Origin: Geomonas paludis
GTDB lineage: Bacteria; Desulfobacterota; Desulfuromonadia; Geobacterales; Geobacteraceae
Assembly: GCF_014193585.1 (NCBI RefSeq)
Contig: NZ_BLXY01000018.1
Location: forward strand, 1-51,038
Reading direction: 5' to 3'
Length of the DNA: 51,038 nt
Shown here: piece by piece, positions 42,073 to 50,974 of the stretch
How positions within the stretch are numbered: the stretch's first letter is position 1
Layout: every line of letters begins with the position of its first letter
Position numbers and translations under genes: made by a program
Notes under the pieces: generated by a model
What the model was told of the DNA's origin: nothing
The model's input: the letters and a program-made list of their open reading frames with translations, nothing else
The model's database searches: none

Positions 42073-45000
42073 ATGAGGAAGTTGGTGAGGATCGCCAACC
42101 TGCTGCTGGCCGTCTTCTTGCTGGCCCTGGCAACCGCATCCGTTTCTCAGGGGGAAGAGCAACCGGCACTGGTCACGGACGCCTGGGTCGACGCAGCGTC
42201 GCTGAACTCGCTGGGCGAGGTGGTGTGGTCGCAGTATGACAGCAGCACCGGCTCGCAGCAGTTCTTCTCGTCGATGCGCGGCCAGCTCACCACCGACGTG
42301 ACTTCACGCTTCAGCCCTGCCGTCAACAACATGGGAGACATGGTCTGGAGCGAGTACAGCAACGGCTATCCCGGCGGGTACGTACTCTATGGCAGGATCA
42401 AAGGGGAGGTCGTCACCCTGGCCAACAGCACCAACTGGCTGGGCCAGGCCGACATCAACGATCGGGGCGAGGTGGTCTGGACCCAGAGCGACAACTCGGG
42501 CGAGAGCCAGATCTACTCGAACCTGCGCGGCCAGTTGACCAGCGGCAGCCTCCGGCACGACATGCCCTCCATCAACAATAGGGGGGAAATCGTTTTCAGG
42601 CAGTACGACTCCTTCCAGCCCGGTCCGCCCCAGATCTACAGGATCGCCGCCGCGAGCACCACGCCGGTGCTGGTGGCAACCGAGGGCCTGGACTACGGCA
42701 GCAGTGCCGCGATCAATGATAATGGCGAGATCTTCTGGACGGTGCGGGACAACGCCAACTCGACCACGCAGATCGTCTCCAGCGTGCGCGGCCCCGTGCT
42801 GCCGGCGCCGGTACCGTCGGGCATCTTTAGCGTTGATGTCAACAGCTGCGGCGACGTCGCCTACATAGCCGACGAGGGGGGCGGGCGCAGACTGTACCGG
42901 CTGGGGAGCAATGCCCCCTGCGTGACCTACCCGGCGGGTAACGATACCCAGGCAGAGGCGACGCCGGTTGCTTTGGGTGACATCTTCACCGGGATGGTGA
43001 ACTGGGACACCAACAACGTTACCGACTGGTACCGCTTCGATGCGAGTGCCGGCGACACGATCTACGTGACCGCCAATTACGACACCCGCGCGCCCAACAG
43101 TTTCATGATCGGCCTCTACGATGCACAGGGAAATCCCGTCGGCGCCTACCAGCCCGGCTTCCCGGTCAGCATCATCAGCAAGGCCGCCTACAGCGGCAGC
43201 TACTATGTCAAGGTTGAAGGTGGCGGCTCGCGCAATGGCTATGCCGTCTCGCTCAGCAAGTACAGCGAAAACTGCGGCGCCGGGCCGTGCCGGGAACTGC
43301 TGGCCACCGACGTCTGGACCGGCTCCATAAACTCCCTGGGTGAAGTGGTCTGGGGCAAGTACAACCCGGAGATCGGAACCCAGCAGTTTTACTCCTCCAC
43401 CGGGAGGCAGCTCCCCGAACCGATGGGCGGCAGTAACCCGGTCGTCAACAACTTGGGCGACCTGATCTGGAGCGAGTACAGTTACGGCTACCCCGGCGGC
43501 TACCTGCTGAAGGGGACCATCCGCGGCGTGCCCGTGATCATCGCCAACAGCGCCGACTACATTGGCGAGGCGGACCTCAACGACCGCGGCGAGGTGGTCT
43601 GGAGCGCGGCCGACAGCAACGGCACCCGCCAGGTCTACTCCAACCTGCGGGGGCAGCTGACCAGCGGGCCGCAGCAGCACGGCAAGCCCTCGATAAACAA
43701 CGCCGGCGATGTCGTCTGCCTGGAGTCAGATCCCATGCAGCCCGGGCCGGGACGCATCGTCCGCATCGCGGCAGGCAGTACCGTGCCGGTTGTGGTAACC
43801 ACCGACCCGCGGAACTACCGTGCCGCCGCGATCAACGACAGCGGCGAAATGGTGTGGGCGGTGAATACCTTCGACAATGGCATTCCCGCAGCGCAGATCT
43901 TCTCCAGCGTGCGCGGAGTCATCGTGGAGCGGGTGAGCAACGACATCTTCACCCTTGATGTGAACAACTGCGGCGACATCATCTACAGCGCCTTCGACGG
44001 CGGGTTGACCAAGCTGTACCGCTTCGGCAACAGCGGTGCATGCACGACGCATCCGCTCGCCAACGACACCCAATCGCAAGCGGCTCCCGTAGGCCTTGGG
44101 GACATCTTCACCGGGGTGGTAGACGGTTCGGCCAGTCCCTTCGACTGGTACCGCTTCAAGGCCGGTGCAGGCGACACCATCTACGTCACGGTCAACTACG
44201 ATAACAGCGTCCCCAATCTCCTCGGCGTCGGGCTCTACGACGGGAGCGGCAACCTGGTGGCCCCGGCGCAGGGTATCCCGATGAAGGTCACGTTCCCCGT
44301 CGGGGCGACCGGGACCTACTACCTGAAGGTGGAAGCGGTAGCGGGACACGTGGGCTACGCCGTCTCGCTCAGCAAATACAGCGAAAACTGCGGCGCCGGA
44401 CCCTGCCGGGAACTGCTGGCCGACGATGTCTGGAGCGGCTCCATCAACTCCCTGGGAGAAGTGGTCTGGGGCAAGTACAACCAGGAGATCGGAGCACAAC
44501 AGTTTTTCTCCTCCACGCGGGGACAATTCCCGGCACCGACGGGGAGCAGCAACCCGGTCGTCAACAACATGGGCGACATGATCTGGAGCGAGTACAGCTA
44601 CGGCTATCCGGGGGGGTATCTGCTGAAGGGGACCATCGGCGGCGTGCCGGTGACTATCGCCAACAGTGCCGACTACATGGGCGAGGAGGACCTCAACGAT
44701 CGTGGCGAGGTCGTCTGGAGCGCAAACGACGCCAACGGGGTCCGACAGATCTACTCGAACCTGCGGGGGCAGTTGACCGCCGGGCCGCAGCAGCACGGTA
44801 AGCCGTCGATAAACAACGCCGGCGATGTCGTCTGCGTGGAATCCGATCCGATGCAGCCGGGACCGGGACGCATCGTCCGCATCACGGCAGGCAGTTCCGT
44901 GCCGGTTGCGGTGACCACCGACCAGCAGAACTACCGTGCCGCCGCGATCAACGACAGCGGTGAGATGGTGTGGGCGGTGGCCATCTATGGAAATGGCGCT

Positions 45001-47106
45001 CCCGCCTCGCAGATCGTCTCCAGTGTGCGCGGTGTCGTGGTGGACCGGGTGACTTCAGACATCTTCACCCTCGATGTGAACAACTGCGGCGACATCATTT
45101 ACAGCGGGTTCGACGGCGGGATGGCCAAGCTGTACCGCTTCGGCAACAGCGGCGCCTGTGCGACCCATCCCGTTCCCAACGACACGCAATCCGAAGCGAC
45201 TCCGGTAGCGCTGGGCGATATCTTCACGGGGGTCGTCGACAGTTCGGCGAATACCTGGGACTGGTACCGCTTCCAGGCCGCTTCCGGTGACACCATCTAC
45301 GTCACGGTCAACACTGACAGCAGCGCCCCCAACCTCCTCGGCGTCGGCCTCTATGACGGGCAAGGCAACCTGGTGGCTCCGGCGCATGGTACCCCGCTGC
45401 AGCTCACATTCCCCGTCGGCGCGACCGGGAGCTACTACCTGAAGGTCGCAGCGGGCGGGGGACGCGTGGGCTATGCGGTGTCCCTGAGCAAATACCGCCA
45501 AAACTGCGGAGCGGGACCCTGCCGCGAACTGCTGGCCGACGATGTCTGGAGCGGCTCCATCAACTCCCTGGGGGAAGTGGTTTGGGGCAAGTACAACCAG
45601 GAGCTCGGAGCTCAACAGTTTTTCTCCACCACCCGGGGGCAACTCCCCGCCCCGCCGGGGAGCAGTAATCCGATCGTCAACAACATGGGCGACATGATCT
45701 GGAACGAGTACAGCTATGGCTATCCTGGCGGCTACCTGCTGAACGGGACCATGGCCGGCGTACCGGTCACCATCGCCAACAGCGCCAACTACATCGGCGA
45801 GGCGGACCTGAACGATCGCGGTGAGGTGGTCTGGAGCGCGGCCGATGACAACGGCATCCGCCAGATCTATTCCAACCTGCGGGGGCAGTTGACCGTCGGG
45901 CCGCAGCAGCACAGCAAGCCGTCGATAAACAACGTCGGGGACATCGTCTTCCTGGAGTCCGATCCGGTGCAGCCGGGACCGGGGCGGATTTTGCGGGTAG
46001 CGGCAGGCAGTGCCGTACCGGTTGCGGTGACTACGGATCCGCAGCATTACCGCGCCGTCTCGATCAACGACAGCGGTGAGATGGTATGGGCGGTTGCCAG
46101 TTTCGACAATGCCATTGCCGGATGGCATATCGTCTCCAGTGTGCGCGGCGAACTGCTGACGGACCGGGTGGGCAACGACCTCTTCACCCTCGACCTGAAC
46201 AATTGCGGCGACATCATCTACAGCACCATCGAGGGCGGGTTGGCCAGGCTGTACCGGTTTGGCAACAGCGGTGGGTGCATGGCCGTCCCGGAACGCTCCT
46301 TTTCCCTCGCTGTTGCCAAGGTCGGAACCGGCAACGGTGAGATTACCAGTTCGCCTGCAGGCATAGCGGTCACCGTGACCGACACCATGGGCATGGCGGC
46401 GTTTGGCGCCGGCACCCCGGTCACCCTGACCGCCACCCCGGATGCCGGTTCCCGCTTCGTGGGTTGGATGGGTGTAGCCGGCGGAAGCGAGCCCACCTGC
46501 ACGGTGATGCTGGGGCAGGCGGCAAAGGCGGTCGCCATTTTCGAGGTGAAGCCGGTAGATACCGAAGCGCCGACGGCCCTTGCCGTCGACACCATCTCAC
46601 TTCCCTTCGGAACCAGCGGCACCGCCTACAACAGGAGCTTGTCGGCAAGCGGCGGCATGCCGGGGTACACCTGGTCTGTCGCCAGCGGCAGCCTTCCGGA
46701 CGGGTTGACCCTGGACCCTTCCACTGGGGCCATCTCCGGGGTCCCCGACACGACCGGCAGCTATGCCTTTACGGTCAGGGTCGCCGACAGCGCCGGGGCG
46801 AGCGCCACCGCCTCCTTCACCATCAACGTCACGACATGTGCCACTGCACCGGTCAGCCTCGCCACCCTGCCGGCGGCGGGCTTCAATGATCCGTTCACGG
46901 CCTACCTGCAGGCCCAGGATGACGACCTGATCATGCTGCAGCATTTCTTCTTCGGCAGCGGGCTCACCCTGAACCGCAACATCCGGGTCACCCTGAGGGG
47001 CGGCTACGACTGCGGCTACACGGGAAGCACCGATAGCTCCGTTTTCAACGGCGTGCTGCGGGTGCAGGACGGCACCGTGCGGGTGGACAAGCTGGTTTTC
47101 AGGTAG
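42073..47106 (+). CDS. Very large secreted protein: four propeller-like units with PPC domains
   Basis: 1677 residues from ATG 42073 (GGAGGTG upstream). Signal peptide 1-28. Units begin at residues 33, 409, 781 and 1153; the last three starts are exactly 372 residues apart. Each unit has six motifs of the type NxxGExVW (for example SINSLGEVVWGKY, DLNDRGEVVWSA, AINDSGEMVWAV), suggesting a six-bladed propeller. Units 1-3 end in a pre-peptidase C-terminal (PPC) domain (DWYRFxAxxGDTIYVTVN, GxYYLKVE). Unit 4 lacks it. The C-terminus has a bacterial repeat (GWMGVAGGSEPTCTVML), a putative Ig domain (SLPFGTSGTAYNRSLSASGG) and a final beta domain. No catalytic motif is seen; surface adhesin or matrix role inferred from riboswitch control. 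Confidence 0.85.
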   Translation: MRKLVRIANLLLAVFLLALATASVSQGEEQPALVTDAWVDAASLNSLGEVVWSQYDSSTGSQQFFSSMRGQLTTDVTSRFSPAVNNMGDMVWSEYSNGYPGGYVLYGRIKGEVVTLANSTNWLGQADINDRGEVVWTQSDNSGESQIYSNLRGQLTSGSLRHDMPSINNRGEIVFRQYDSFQPGPPQIYRIAAASTTPVLVATEGLDYGSSAAINDNGEIFWTVRDNANSTTQIVSSVRGPVLPAPVPSGIFSVDVNSCGDVAYIADEGGGRRLYRLGSNAPCVTYPAGNDTQAEATPVALGDIFTGMVNWDTNNVTDWYRFDASAGDTIYVTANYDTRAPNSFMIGLYDAQGNPVGAYQPGFPVSIISKAAYSGSYYVKVEGGGSRNGYAVSLSKYSENCGAGPCRELLATDVWTGSINSLGEVVWGKYNPEIGTQQFYSSTGRQLPEPMGGSNPVVNNLGDLIWSEYSYGYPGGYLLKGTIRGVPVIIANSADYIGEADLNDRGEVVWSAADSNGTRQVYSNLRGQLTSGPQQHGKPSINNAGDVVCLESDPMQPGPGRIVRIAAGSTVPVVVTTDPRNYRAAAINDSGEMVWAVNTFDNGIPAAQIFSSVRGVIVERVSNDIFTLDVNNCGDIIYSAFDGGLTKLYRFGNSGACTTHPLANDTQSQAAPVGLGDIFTGVVDGSASPFDWYRFKAGAGDTIYVTVNYDNSVPNLLGVGLYDGSGNLVAPAQGIPMKVTFPVGATGTYYLKVEAVAGHVGYAVSLSKYSENCGAGPCRELLADDVWSGSINSLGEVVWGKYNQEIGAQQFFSSTRGQFPAPTGSSNPVVNNMGDMIWSEYSYGYPGGYLLKGTIGGVPVTIANSADYMGEEDLNDRGEVVWSANDANGVRQIYSNLRGQLTAGPQQHGKPSINNAGDVVCVESDPMQPGPGRIVRITAGSSVPVAVTTDQQNYRAAAINDSGEMVWAVAIYGNGAPASQIVSSVRGVVVDRVTSDIFTLDVNNCGDIIYSGFDGGMAKLYRFGNSGACATHPVPNDTQSEATPVALGDIFTGVVDSSANTWDWYRFQAASGDTIYVTVNTDSSAPNLLGVGLYDGQGNLVAPAHGTPLQLTFPVGATGSYYLKVAAGGGRVGYAVSLSKYRQNCGAGPCRELLADDVWSGSINSLGEVVWGKYNQELGAQQFFSTTRGQLPAPPGSSNPIVNNMGDMIWNEYSYGYPGGYLLNGTMAGVPVTIANSANYIGEADLNDRGEVVWSAADDNGIRQIYSNLRGQLTVGPQQHSKPSINNVGDIVFLESDPVQPGPGRILRVAAGSAVPVAVTTDPQHYRAVSINDSGEMVWAVASFDNAIAGWHIVSSVRGELLTDRVGNDLFTLDLNNCGDIIYSTIEGGLARLYRFGNSGGCMAVPERSFSLAVAKVGTGNGEITSSPAGIAVTVTDTMGMAAFGAGTPVTLTATPDAGSRFVGWMGVAGGSEPTCTVMLGQAAKAVAIFEVKPVDTEAPTALAVDTISLPFGTSGTAYNRSLSASGGMPGYTWSVASGSLPDGLTLDPSTGAISGVPDTTGSYAFTVRVADSAGASATASFTINVTTCATAPVSLATLPAAGFNDPFTAYLQAQDDDLIMLQHFFFGSGLTLNRNIRVTLRGGYDCGYTGSTDSSVFNGVLRVQDGTVRVDKLVFR

Positions 47107-47125
47107 AAGCTGCTACAGCTGCAGC

Positions 47126-47165
47126 AAAAAAGGGCGCCCCCAAGACGGAGGCGCCCTTTTTGTTA
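47126..47165. terminator. Bidirectional terminator between the exoprotein and cowN
   Basis: AGGGCGCC / GGCGCCCT stem with A-run before and T-run after, between convergent genes. Confidence 0.9.
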
Positions 47166-47188
47166 TTGATGGGAATCGAGGCCTGGTC

Positions 47189-47494
47189 CTAGCAACTCTC
47201 CCGCTCTATCCGTTCCAGCAGCCCCAGGGCCGCCTCGTCCTCGTATTCTTCGAAGAGCTCCCGGATGTTGTTGATGTAGGAGTGGACCAGGAACAGCTCG
47301 TCCAGACAGCGCCCGCCGTTTTGGTCCGGTTGTCCGACACGCGCCAACTTCTCCTTGAACTTCTCCCAAAATGCGTTGCTCTTCTCCGGGTCGTCGATGT
47401 GCCGGCGCAGCAGCGCCATCAACTCCTCCGAGTTCCTATCGCCGTCGATGCCCACGAAAGAGACGTAGCGGTCCGGCTTCTCCTGTTGGTGCAT
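47189..47494 (-). CDS. cowN: CowN, N2-fixation sustaining protein
   Basis: 101 residues; ATG 47494 follows GAGGAGACC. The family pattern is clear: [40 protein letters not shown], then [20 protein letters not shown] and the acidic end [13 protein letters not shown]. CowN protects Mo-nitrogenase from inhibition by carbon monoxide. It is a cytoplasmic helical protein. In Rhodospirillum rubrum its expression depends on CO-sensing regulators including an RcoM-type protein. The gene is 19 bp downstream of an FKBP isomerase gene on the same strand and is probably co-transcribed with it. No nitrogenase genes are in the window. Confidence 0.9.
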   Translation of the reverse strand: MHQQEKPDRYVSFVGIDGDRNSEELMALLRRHIDDPEKSNAFWEKFKEKLARVGQPDQNGGRCLDELFLVHSYINNIRELFEEYEDEAALGLLERIERESC

Positions 47495-47513
47495 GTGTAG
47501 GTCTCCTCGGTGG

Positions 47514-47942
47514 CTACCGGATCAGGTCCAGGCGCAGGGCGAAGGTGAGATTGCAGCCGGCCAGGGGGTGGTTACCGTCCAGGGTCACCGCCTCGTCGCT
47601 CACCTCGGTCACCAGCATCACCCGGGCGGTCCCTCCGGCGAACTCGATGCCCAGTTTTTGGCCCGGCTTGATCTCTTTTTCGGCAGGAAAAGAGCCGCGG
47701 GCGACGCGGATGACGTTCTCCTTGAGCCGCGCCCCGTAGGCCTCCTCGGCGCGGAGAAAGATGTTCCGTGTCTCCGTCGGCCTCATCCCGACGATGGCGG
47801 CCTCGAGCGCCGGGAAGAGCTCGCCAGCCCCTAAAGTGGCCGTGAGCGGGCCTTCGGCCTCGGTGCTGTGGAAGATGGTGCCGTCATCGAGGGTCCCGAT
47901 GTAGCTTATCGTGATGGTGTCTCCCATGCTGGCTGTGGCCAT
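47514..47942 (-). CDS. FKBP-type (SlyD-like) peptidyl-prolyl isomerase
   Basis: 142 residues from ATG 47942 (GAAGGAGACA upstream). The FKBP core is interrupted by an IF chaperone domain as in Sly[39 protein letters not shown], then [19 protein letters not shown] to [11 protein letters not shown] and [10 protein letters not shown]. There is no His-rich tail. It speeds proline cis-trans isomerisation and can act as a folding helper. Adjacent to cowN on the same strand, so a shared promoter is likely. Confidence 0.9.
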   Translation of the reverse strand: MATASMGDTITISYIGTLDDGTIFHSTEAEGPLTATLGAGELFPALEAAIVGMRPTETRNIFLRAEEAYGARLKENVIRVARGSFPAEKEIKPGQKLGIEFAGGTARVMLVTEVSDEAVTLDGNHPLAGCNLTFALRLDLIR

Positions 47943-48040
47943 GTCCGTGTCTCCTTCGTGCTGTTTTTGCTGGCGCCGACATGCCGGTGCCGACGGGGCG
48001 TAAGCCTGAGTTGCAACTCCCAGACCAGTTGTGCATCCAG

Positions 48041-48153
48041 CACTCCCCCTCCCTTGACGGGAGGGGGCAGGGGGGTGGGTGAAGCAGCCAGCTGAGGACA
48101 TGTTGGCCAGTTCCCCCACCCCCTGACCCCCTCCCGCAAGGGGAGGGGGGTGT
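48041..48153. repeat. C/G-rich palindromic repeat family D, double copy
   Basis: Two hairpin arms, CCCCCTCCCTTGACGGGAGG (from 48045) and CCCCCTCCCGCAAGGGGAGG (from about 48128), lie in inverse orientation around a 50-bp centre. A related half copy is at 28032. The perfect 12-bp palindrome GAGTTGCAACTC (48008-48019) lies beside it in the FKBP leader. Nothing else is recognised in the gap 47943-48261. Confidence 0.75.
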
Positions 48154-48261
48154 CTTGGTCCGCTAAGGTGTGGTACCTGGAATGATGGGAGGGGCGCGAG
48201 AGGGAGGAGGGCAGAGGACAGAGGGTAAAGCGCGTGTGAGAGCAGGAACCGGGGACGGGAC

Positions 48262-49830
48262 CTACGAATTGCCGGCGTACGGATCGGTATAGGGATCCTG
48301 GGGAGTGGGCGCGGCCGGCAAGGAGGGCTTGAGCGGCGTCCGGTCCTTCACGCGGAACACCTCGATGGCGGCTTTACCCTCCAGAGGACAGACGTTCTCG
48401 CAGATGCCGCAGCCGTTGCAGAGTTCCTCCACTACGTAGGGCTGCTGCACCGTTTTCTTCACCCCATCGAAGCCGGCCAGCTCGACCCGCTCGGAGCGGA
48501 TCGCCTTGCCCGGGATGGGGCAGTGCTCCTCGCAGACGATGCAGTCGATCCTCCTGGCGAAGGGGAGGCAGTGGTTCTTGTCGAAGACGGCCTTGCCGAT
48601 CACCTGGCGCTGCTTCTCTTCCCTGGGGAGATCGGGAATGGCGCCGGTGGGGCAGACCTGGCCGCACAGGGTGCAGTTGTACTCGCAGTAGCCCAGGCGC
48701 GGCACCACCAAGGGGGTGTAGAGCCCTTCCGCGCCGGCCTGGAACAGGGCGGGGTAGAGCGCGCTTCTCAGGCAGACCTTCATGCACTCGCCGCAGCGCA
48801 CGCACTTCTTCAGGAATTCATCCTCGCTGCGCACCCCGGGCGGCCGTAACAGCTTCGCCTCGGCGGCCGGTTCCCGAAAACGGAACCCCCTGGCCAGTAC
48901 CACCCCGCCCAACAGTCCCCCCAGAAAGACGCGCCGTTCCATGAACGGCCCGGCCTGCGGCGGCCCCGCGGCAAACCGGAAGCGGACCCGGCGCGACGGG
49001 CAGCGCAGAGCACATTCCATGCAGAGGATGCATTCCTCGGTTTGCAGGAGATCCTGGTCGAATGAGGTGGGGCAGTGCTCGCGGCAGGCCTGGCAGTCGG
49101 CACAGAGCCTGGCGGGGGTGCGGCGCAGGGGCCCCAGGCGGGAGACCAGCCCGAGCAGCGTTCCCAGCGGGCAGAGGCGGCGGCACCAGGCCCTCCTCTC
49201 GTAGCGCTCCAGGAACAGGATCAGCAGGAACAGGAGCGCGGAGAGAAAGGCGAGCGGGTAGAGGGTTTCCCGGAAGGGAAGCAGGTAGTCGCGCAGCAGG
49301 CGGTAGCCGGGGTCGAGGAGGTCGCGCCGCTCGCCCATGATGCCGTACAGGGAGCGCCAGCCGCCGCGCACCGTGTCCCCGAAGAGGGGATGGAAGAAGA
49401 AGGTGAGCGCGCGTAGCAGTAGCGCGATCGGGTCGAGCAGGCCGGCCAGGTTCACCCCGAACAGGGACGCGGCCAATAGCGGCAGGAGCAGCCAGTATTT
49501 CGCGCGGCCGGTGAGGGCGCGCACGGCGCCGACCTTGCGGATCCTGCCGGTGACGAGGTCCAGGACGGTCCCGAGCGGGCAGATCCAGCCGCAGAAGAAT
49601 CTCCCCAGGAAGAGGGCGGCAACGAGCACGATCAGGCCGGGGAGGAGCAGCGGCAGGTATTCTTTGGTCGCCAGCATGGTGCTGGCGGCGGTGAGCGGGT
49701 TGGCCCGGAAGAAGCCGTTCACCGCGGCCACGATGCGGTCGCTGCCGCGGTACTCGGTCATCAGGAACAGGACCAGGAACAGGGCGAGGAACAAAAGCTG
49801 CGAGATGCGGGCGGTGGTTACCTTTCTCAC
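48262..49830 (-). CDS. Membrane polyferredoxin (NapH/NapG-like fusion)
   Basis: 522 residues. The start is GTG 49830, overlapping the DUF362 stop (GTGA). The N-terminal half has TM helices and two NapH-type CxxxCP motifs: FCGWICPLGTVLD and WCRRLCPLGTLLG. Ferredoxin clusters follow: CADCQACREHCP, CILCMECALRCP. A central RRVFLGGLLGG stretch resembles a twin-arginine or anchor helix and marks the fusion joint. The C-terminal NapG-like part has CVRCGECMKVC, CEYNCTLCGQVCP, CIVCEEHCPIPGK and CNGCGICENVCP. It should pass electrons across or along the membrane between the quinone pool and a redox partner. The partner is unknown; the DUF362 protein is the obvious candidate. Confidence 0.88.
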   Translation of the reverse strand: MRKVTTARISQLLFLALFLVLFLMTEYRGSDRIVAAVNGFFRANPLTAASTMLATKEYLPLLLPGLIVLVAALFLGRFFCGWICPLGTVLDLVTGRIRKVGAVRALTGRAKYWLLLPLLAASLFGVNLAGLLDPIALLLRALTFFFHPLFGDTVRGGWRSLYGIMGERRDLLDPGYRLLRDYLLPFRETLYPLAFLSALLFLLILFLERYERRAWCRRLCPLGTLLGLVSRLGPLRRTPARLCADCQACREHCPTSFDQDLLQTEECILCMECALRCPSRRVRFRFAAGPPQAGPFMERRVFLGGLLGGVVLARGFRFREPAAEAKLLRPPGVRSEDEFLKKCVRCGECMKVCLRSALYPALFQAGAEGLYTPLVVPRLGYCEYNCTLCGQVCPTGAIPDLPREEKQRQVIGKAVFDKNHCLPFARRIDCIVCEEHCPIPGKAIRSERVELAGFDGVKKTVQQPYVVEELCNGCGICENVCPLEGKAAIEVFRVKDRTPLKPSLPAAPTPQDPYTDPYAGNS

Positions 49831-50708
49831 ACCCGGACGATCCTCATTTTGTCGAGGTCCATCTCGCCCAGCCCGCGCTGGTAGGCGGTGCGGGTCACGG
49901 CGATGTCGGCGGGTTTCAAGCCGAAGAGGGTGGTGGCGTAGGCGTCGGCGGCGACGATGTCGGTGGAGGCGATGACCTGGTTCAGGACCTTCACGTCGGC
50001 CAGGTTGCCGCCTTGCGGGCCGTGGGCGGTGAGGATCCTGGTGGCGTCGATCAGGGTGAGTTGGGGGCGGAAGGAGGCGTTCACGTCGGCGAGCGCCTGG
50101 TCAATGTTCTTGTGGATGGAGCCGCGGTTGCCCCCCATGATCCCCATCACGTTCTTCATGCCCAGGGTGAGCCGGCTCAGGCCGTGGTGCTTGGCGACGG
50201 GGAGGTTGATGTAGACGTCGGCCGAGAGCGCCTCCCCGTAGAGTTCCCACTCCTTGAGCACCTTGCCGTTGAGCGCCACCTTCTTGAAGCGCTCTTCCTC
50301 GAGGTGTTTCATCTCGACCCCCTTCATGCCGCGCAGGGCCGATTCGATGCCGCTGGAGGCGTAGCAGCGCCGCGGGTCGTTGCAGGTCCGGTCGAAGACC
50401 TTCACCCTTTTGGCGCCGGCCTTCAGGCACTCCTCCACCACGGCCTTCACCACCAGCGGATTGGTGGTGGCGGCGTACTCGGGCGTGCGGTCCCAGCCGA
50501 TGTTCGGTTTCACCACCACGGTCTGTCCCGGTTTCACGAACCGTTGCATCCCGCCCAGCGCCGAGAGTGCCTTGCGGGTGATGCCGGCATGGTCGGTCCC
50601 TTGCGCCACCGCCACCACCGGTCCTTGTGCCGCGAACAGGTTGCGCAGCCAGCCATGCAGGAAAAGAGATGACATGCCCAGTATCTTGATGAACTGCCGT
50701 CTTTCCAT
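49827..50708 (-). CDS. Tat-exported DUF362 protein
   Basis: 293 residues; ATG 50708 follows GGGAGGTTT. The N-terminus MERRQFIKILGMSSLFL is a twin-arginine signal. The DUF362 domain is complete: VVVKPNIGWDRTPEYAATTNP, VKVFDRTCNDPRRCYASSG, YINLPVAKHHGLSRLTLGMKNVMGIMGG and LTLIDATRIL. DUF362 proteins often occur with FeS proteins, and this gene is translationally coupled to the polyferredoxin gene (GTGA overlap). A periplasmic redox or cofactor-related role is inferred. No ferredoxin cysteines are in this protein itself. Confidence 0.88.
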   Translation of the reverse strand: MERRQFIKILGMSSLFLHGWLRNLFAAQGPVVAVAQGTDHAGITRKALSALGGMQRFVKPGQTVVVKPNIGWDRTPEYAATTNPLVVKAVVEECLKAGAKRVKVFDRTCNDPRRCYASSGIESALRGMKGVEMKHLEEERFKKVALNGKVLKEWELYGEALSADVYINLPVAKHHGLSRLTLGMKNVMGIMGGNRGSIHKNIDQALADVNASFRPQLTLIDATRILTAHGPQGGNLADVKVLNQVIASTDIVAADAYATTLFGLKPADIAVTRTAYQRGLGEMDLDKMRIVRV

Positions 50709-50847
50709 GGAAACCTCCCGGCAAAGGTGTGAGCGGCCTGACGCCAGCTCTCATTATATGGGCGCCCGCCGTGAATTCAACGCGTGCTGACGAAAAAGGA
50801 GCAGGGTCCAAGCATCGGCCTCCCATGTCTCACCCTCGAACGCAGCA

Positions 50848-50911
50848 CGCAGAACCGCAGAACCGCAGAACCGCAGAACCGCAGCACGCAAACGTAGAAC
50901 GTAGAACGTAG
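50848..50911. repeat. Short tandem repeats near the insertion-sequence end
   Basis: Four copies of CGCAGAAC (50848-50879) followed by three copies of AACGTAG (50891-50911). The remaining upstream bases from 50709 show nothing recognised. Confidence 0.9.
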
Positions 50912-50974
50912 ATGTTGAGTGCCACGACATCGTGGACAGATTTTGATGCCAGGACATCGTGGACACTCGTTCCC
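50912..50974. mobile_element. Terminal repeats of an insertion sequence at the right edge
   Basis: GCCACGACATCGTGGACAGA (50921-50940) and GCCAGGACATCGTGGACACT (50948-50967) are tandem, near-identical, palindromic words. They lie between the simple repeats and the transposase C-terminus, as expected for an IS end. The outer boundary is probably near 50914. Confidence 0.65.
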
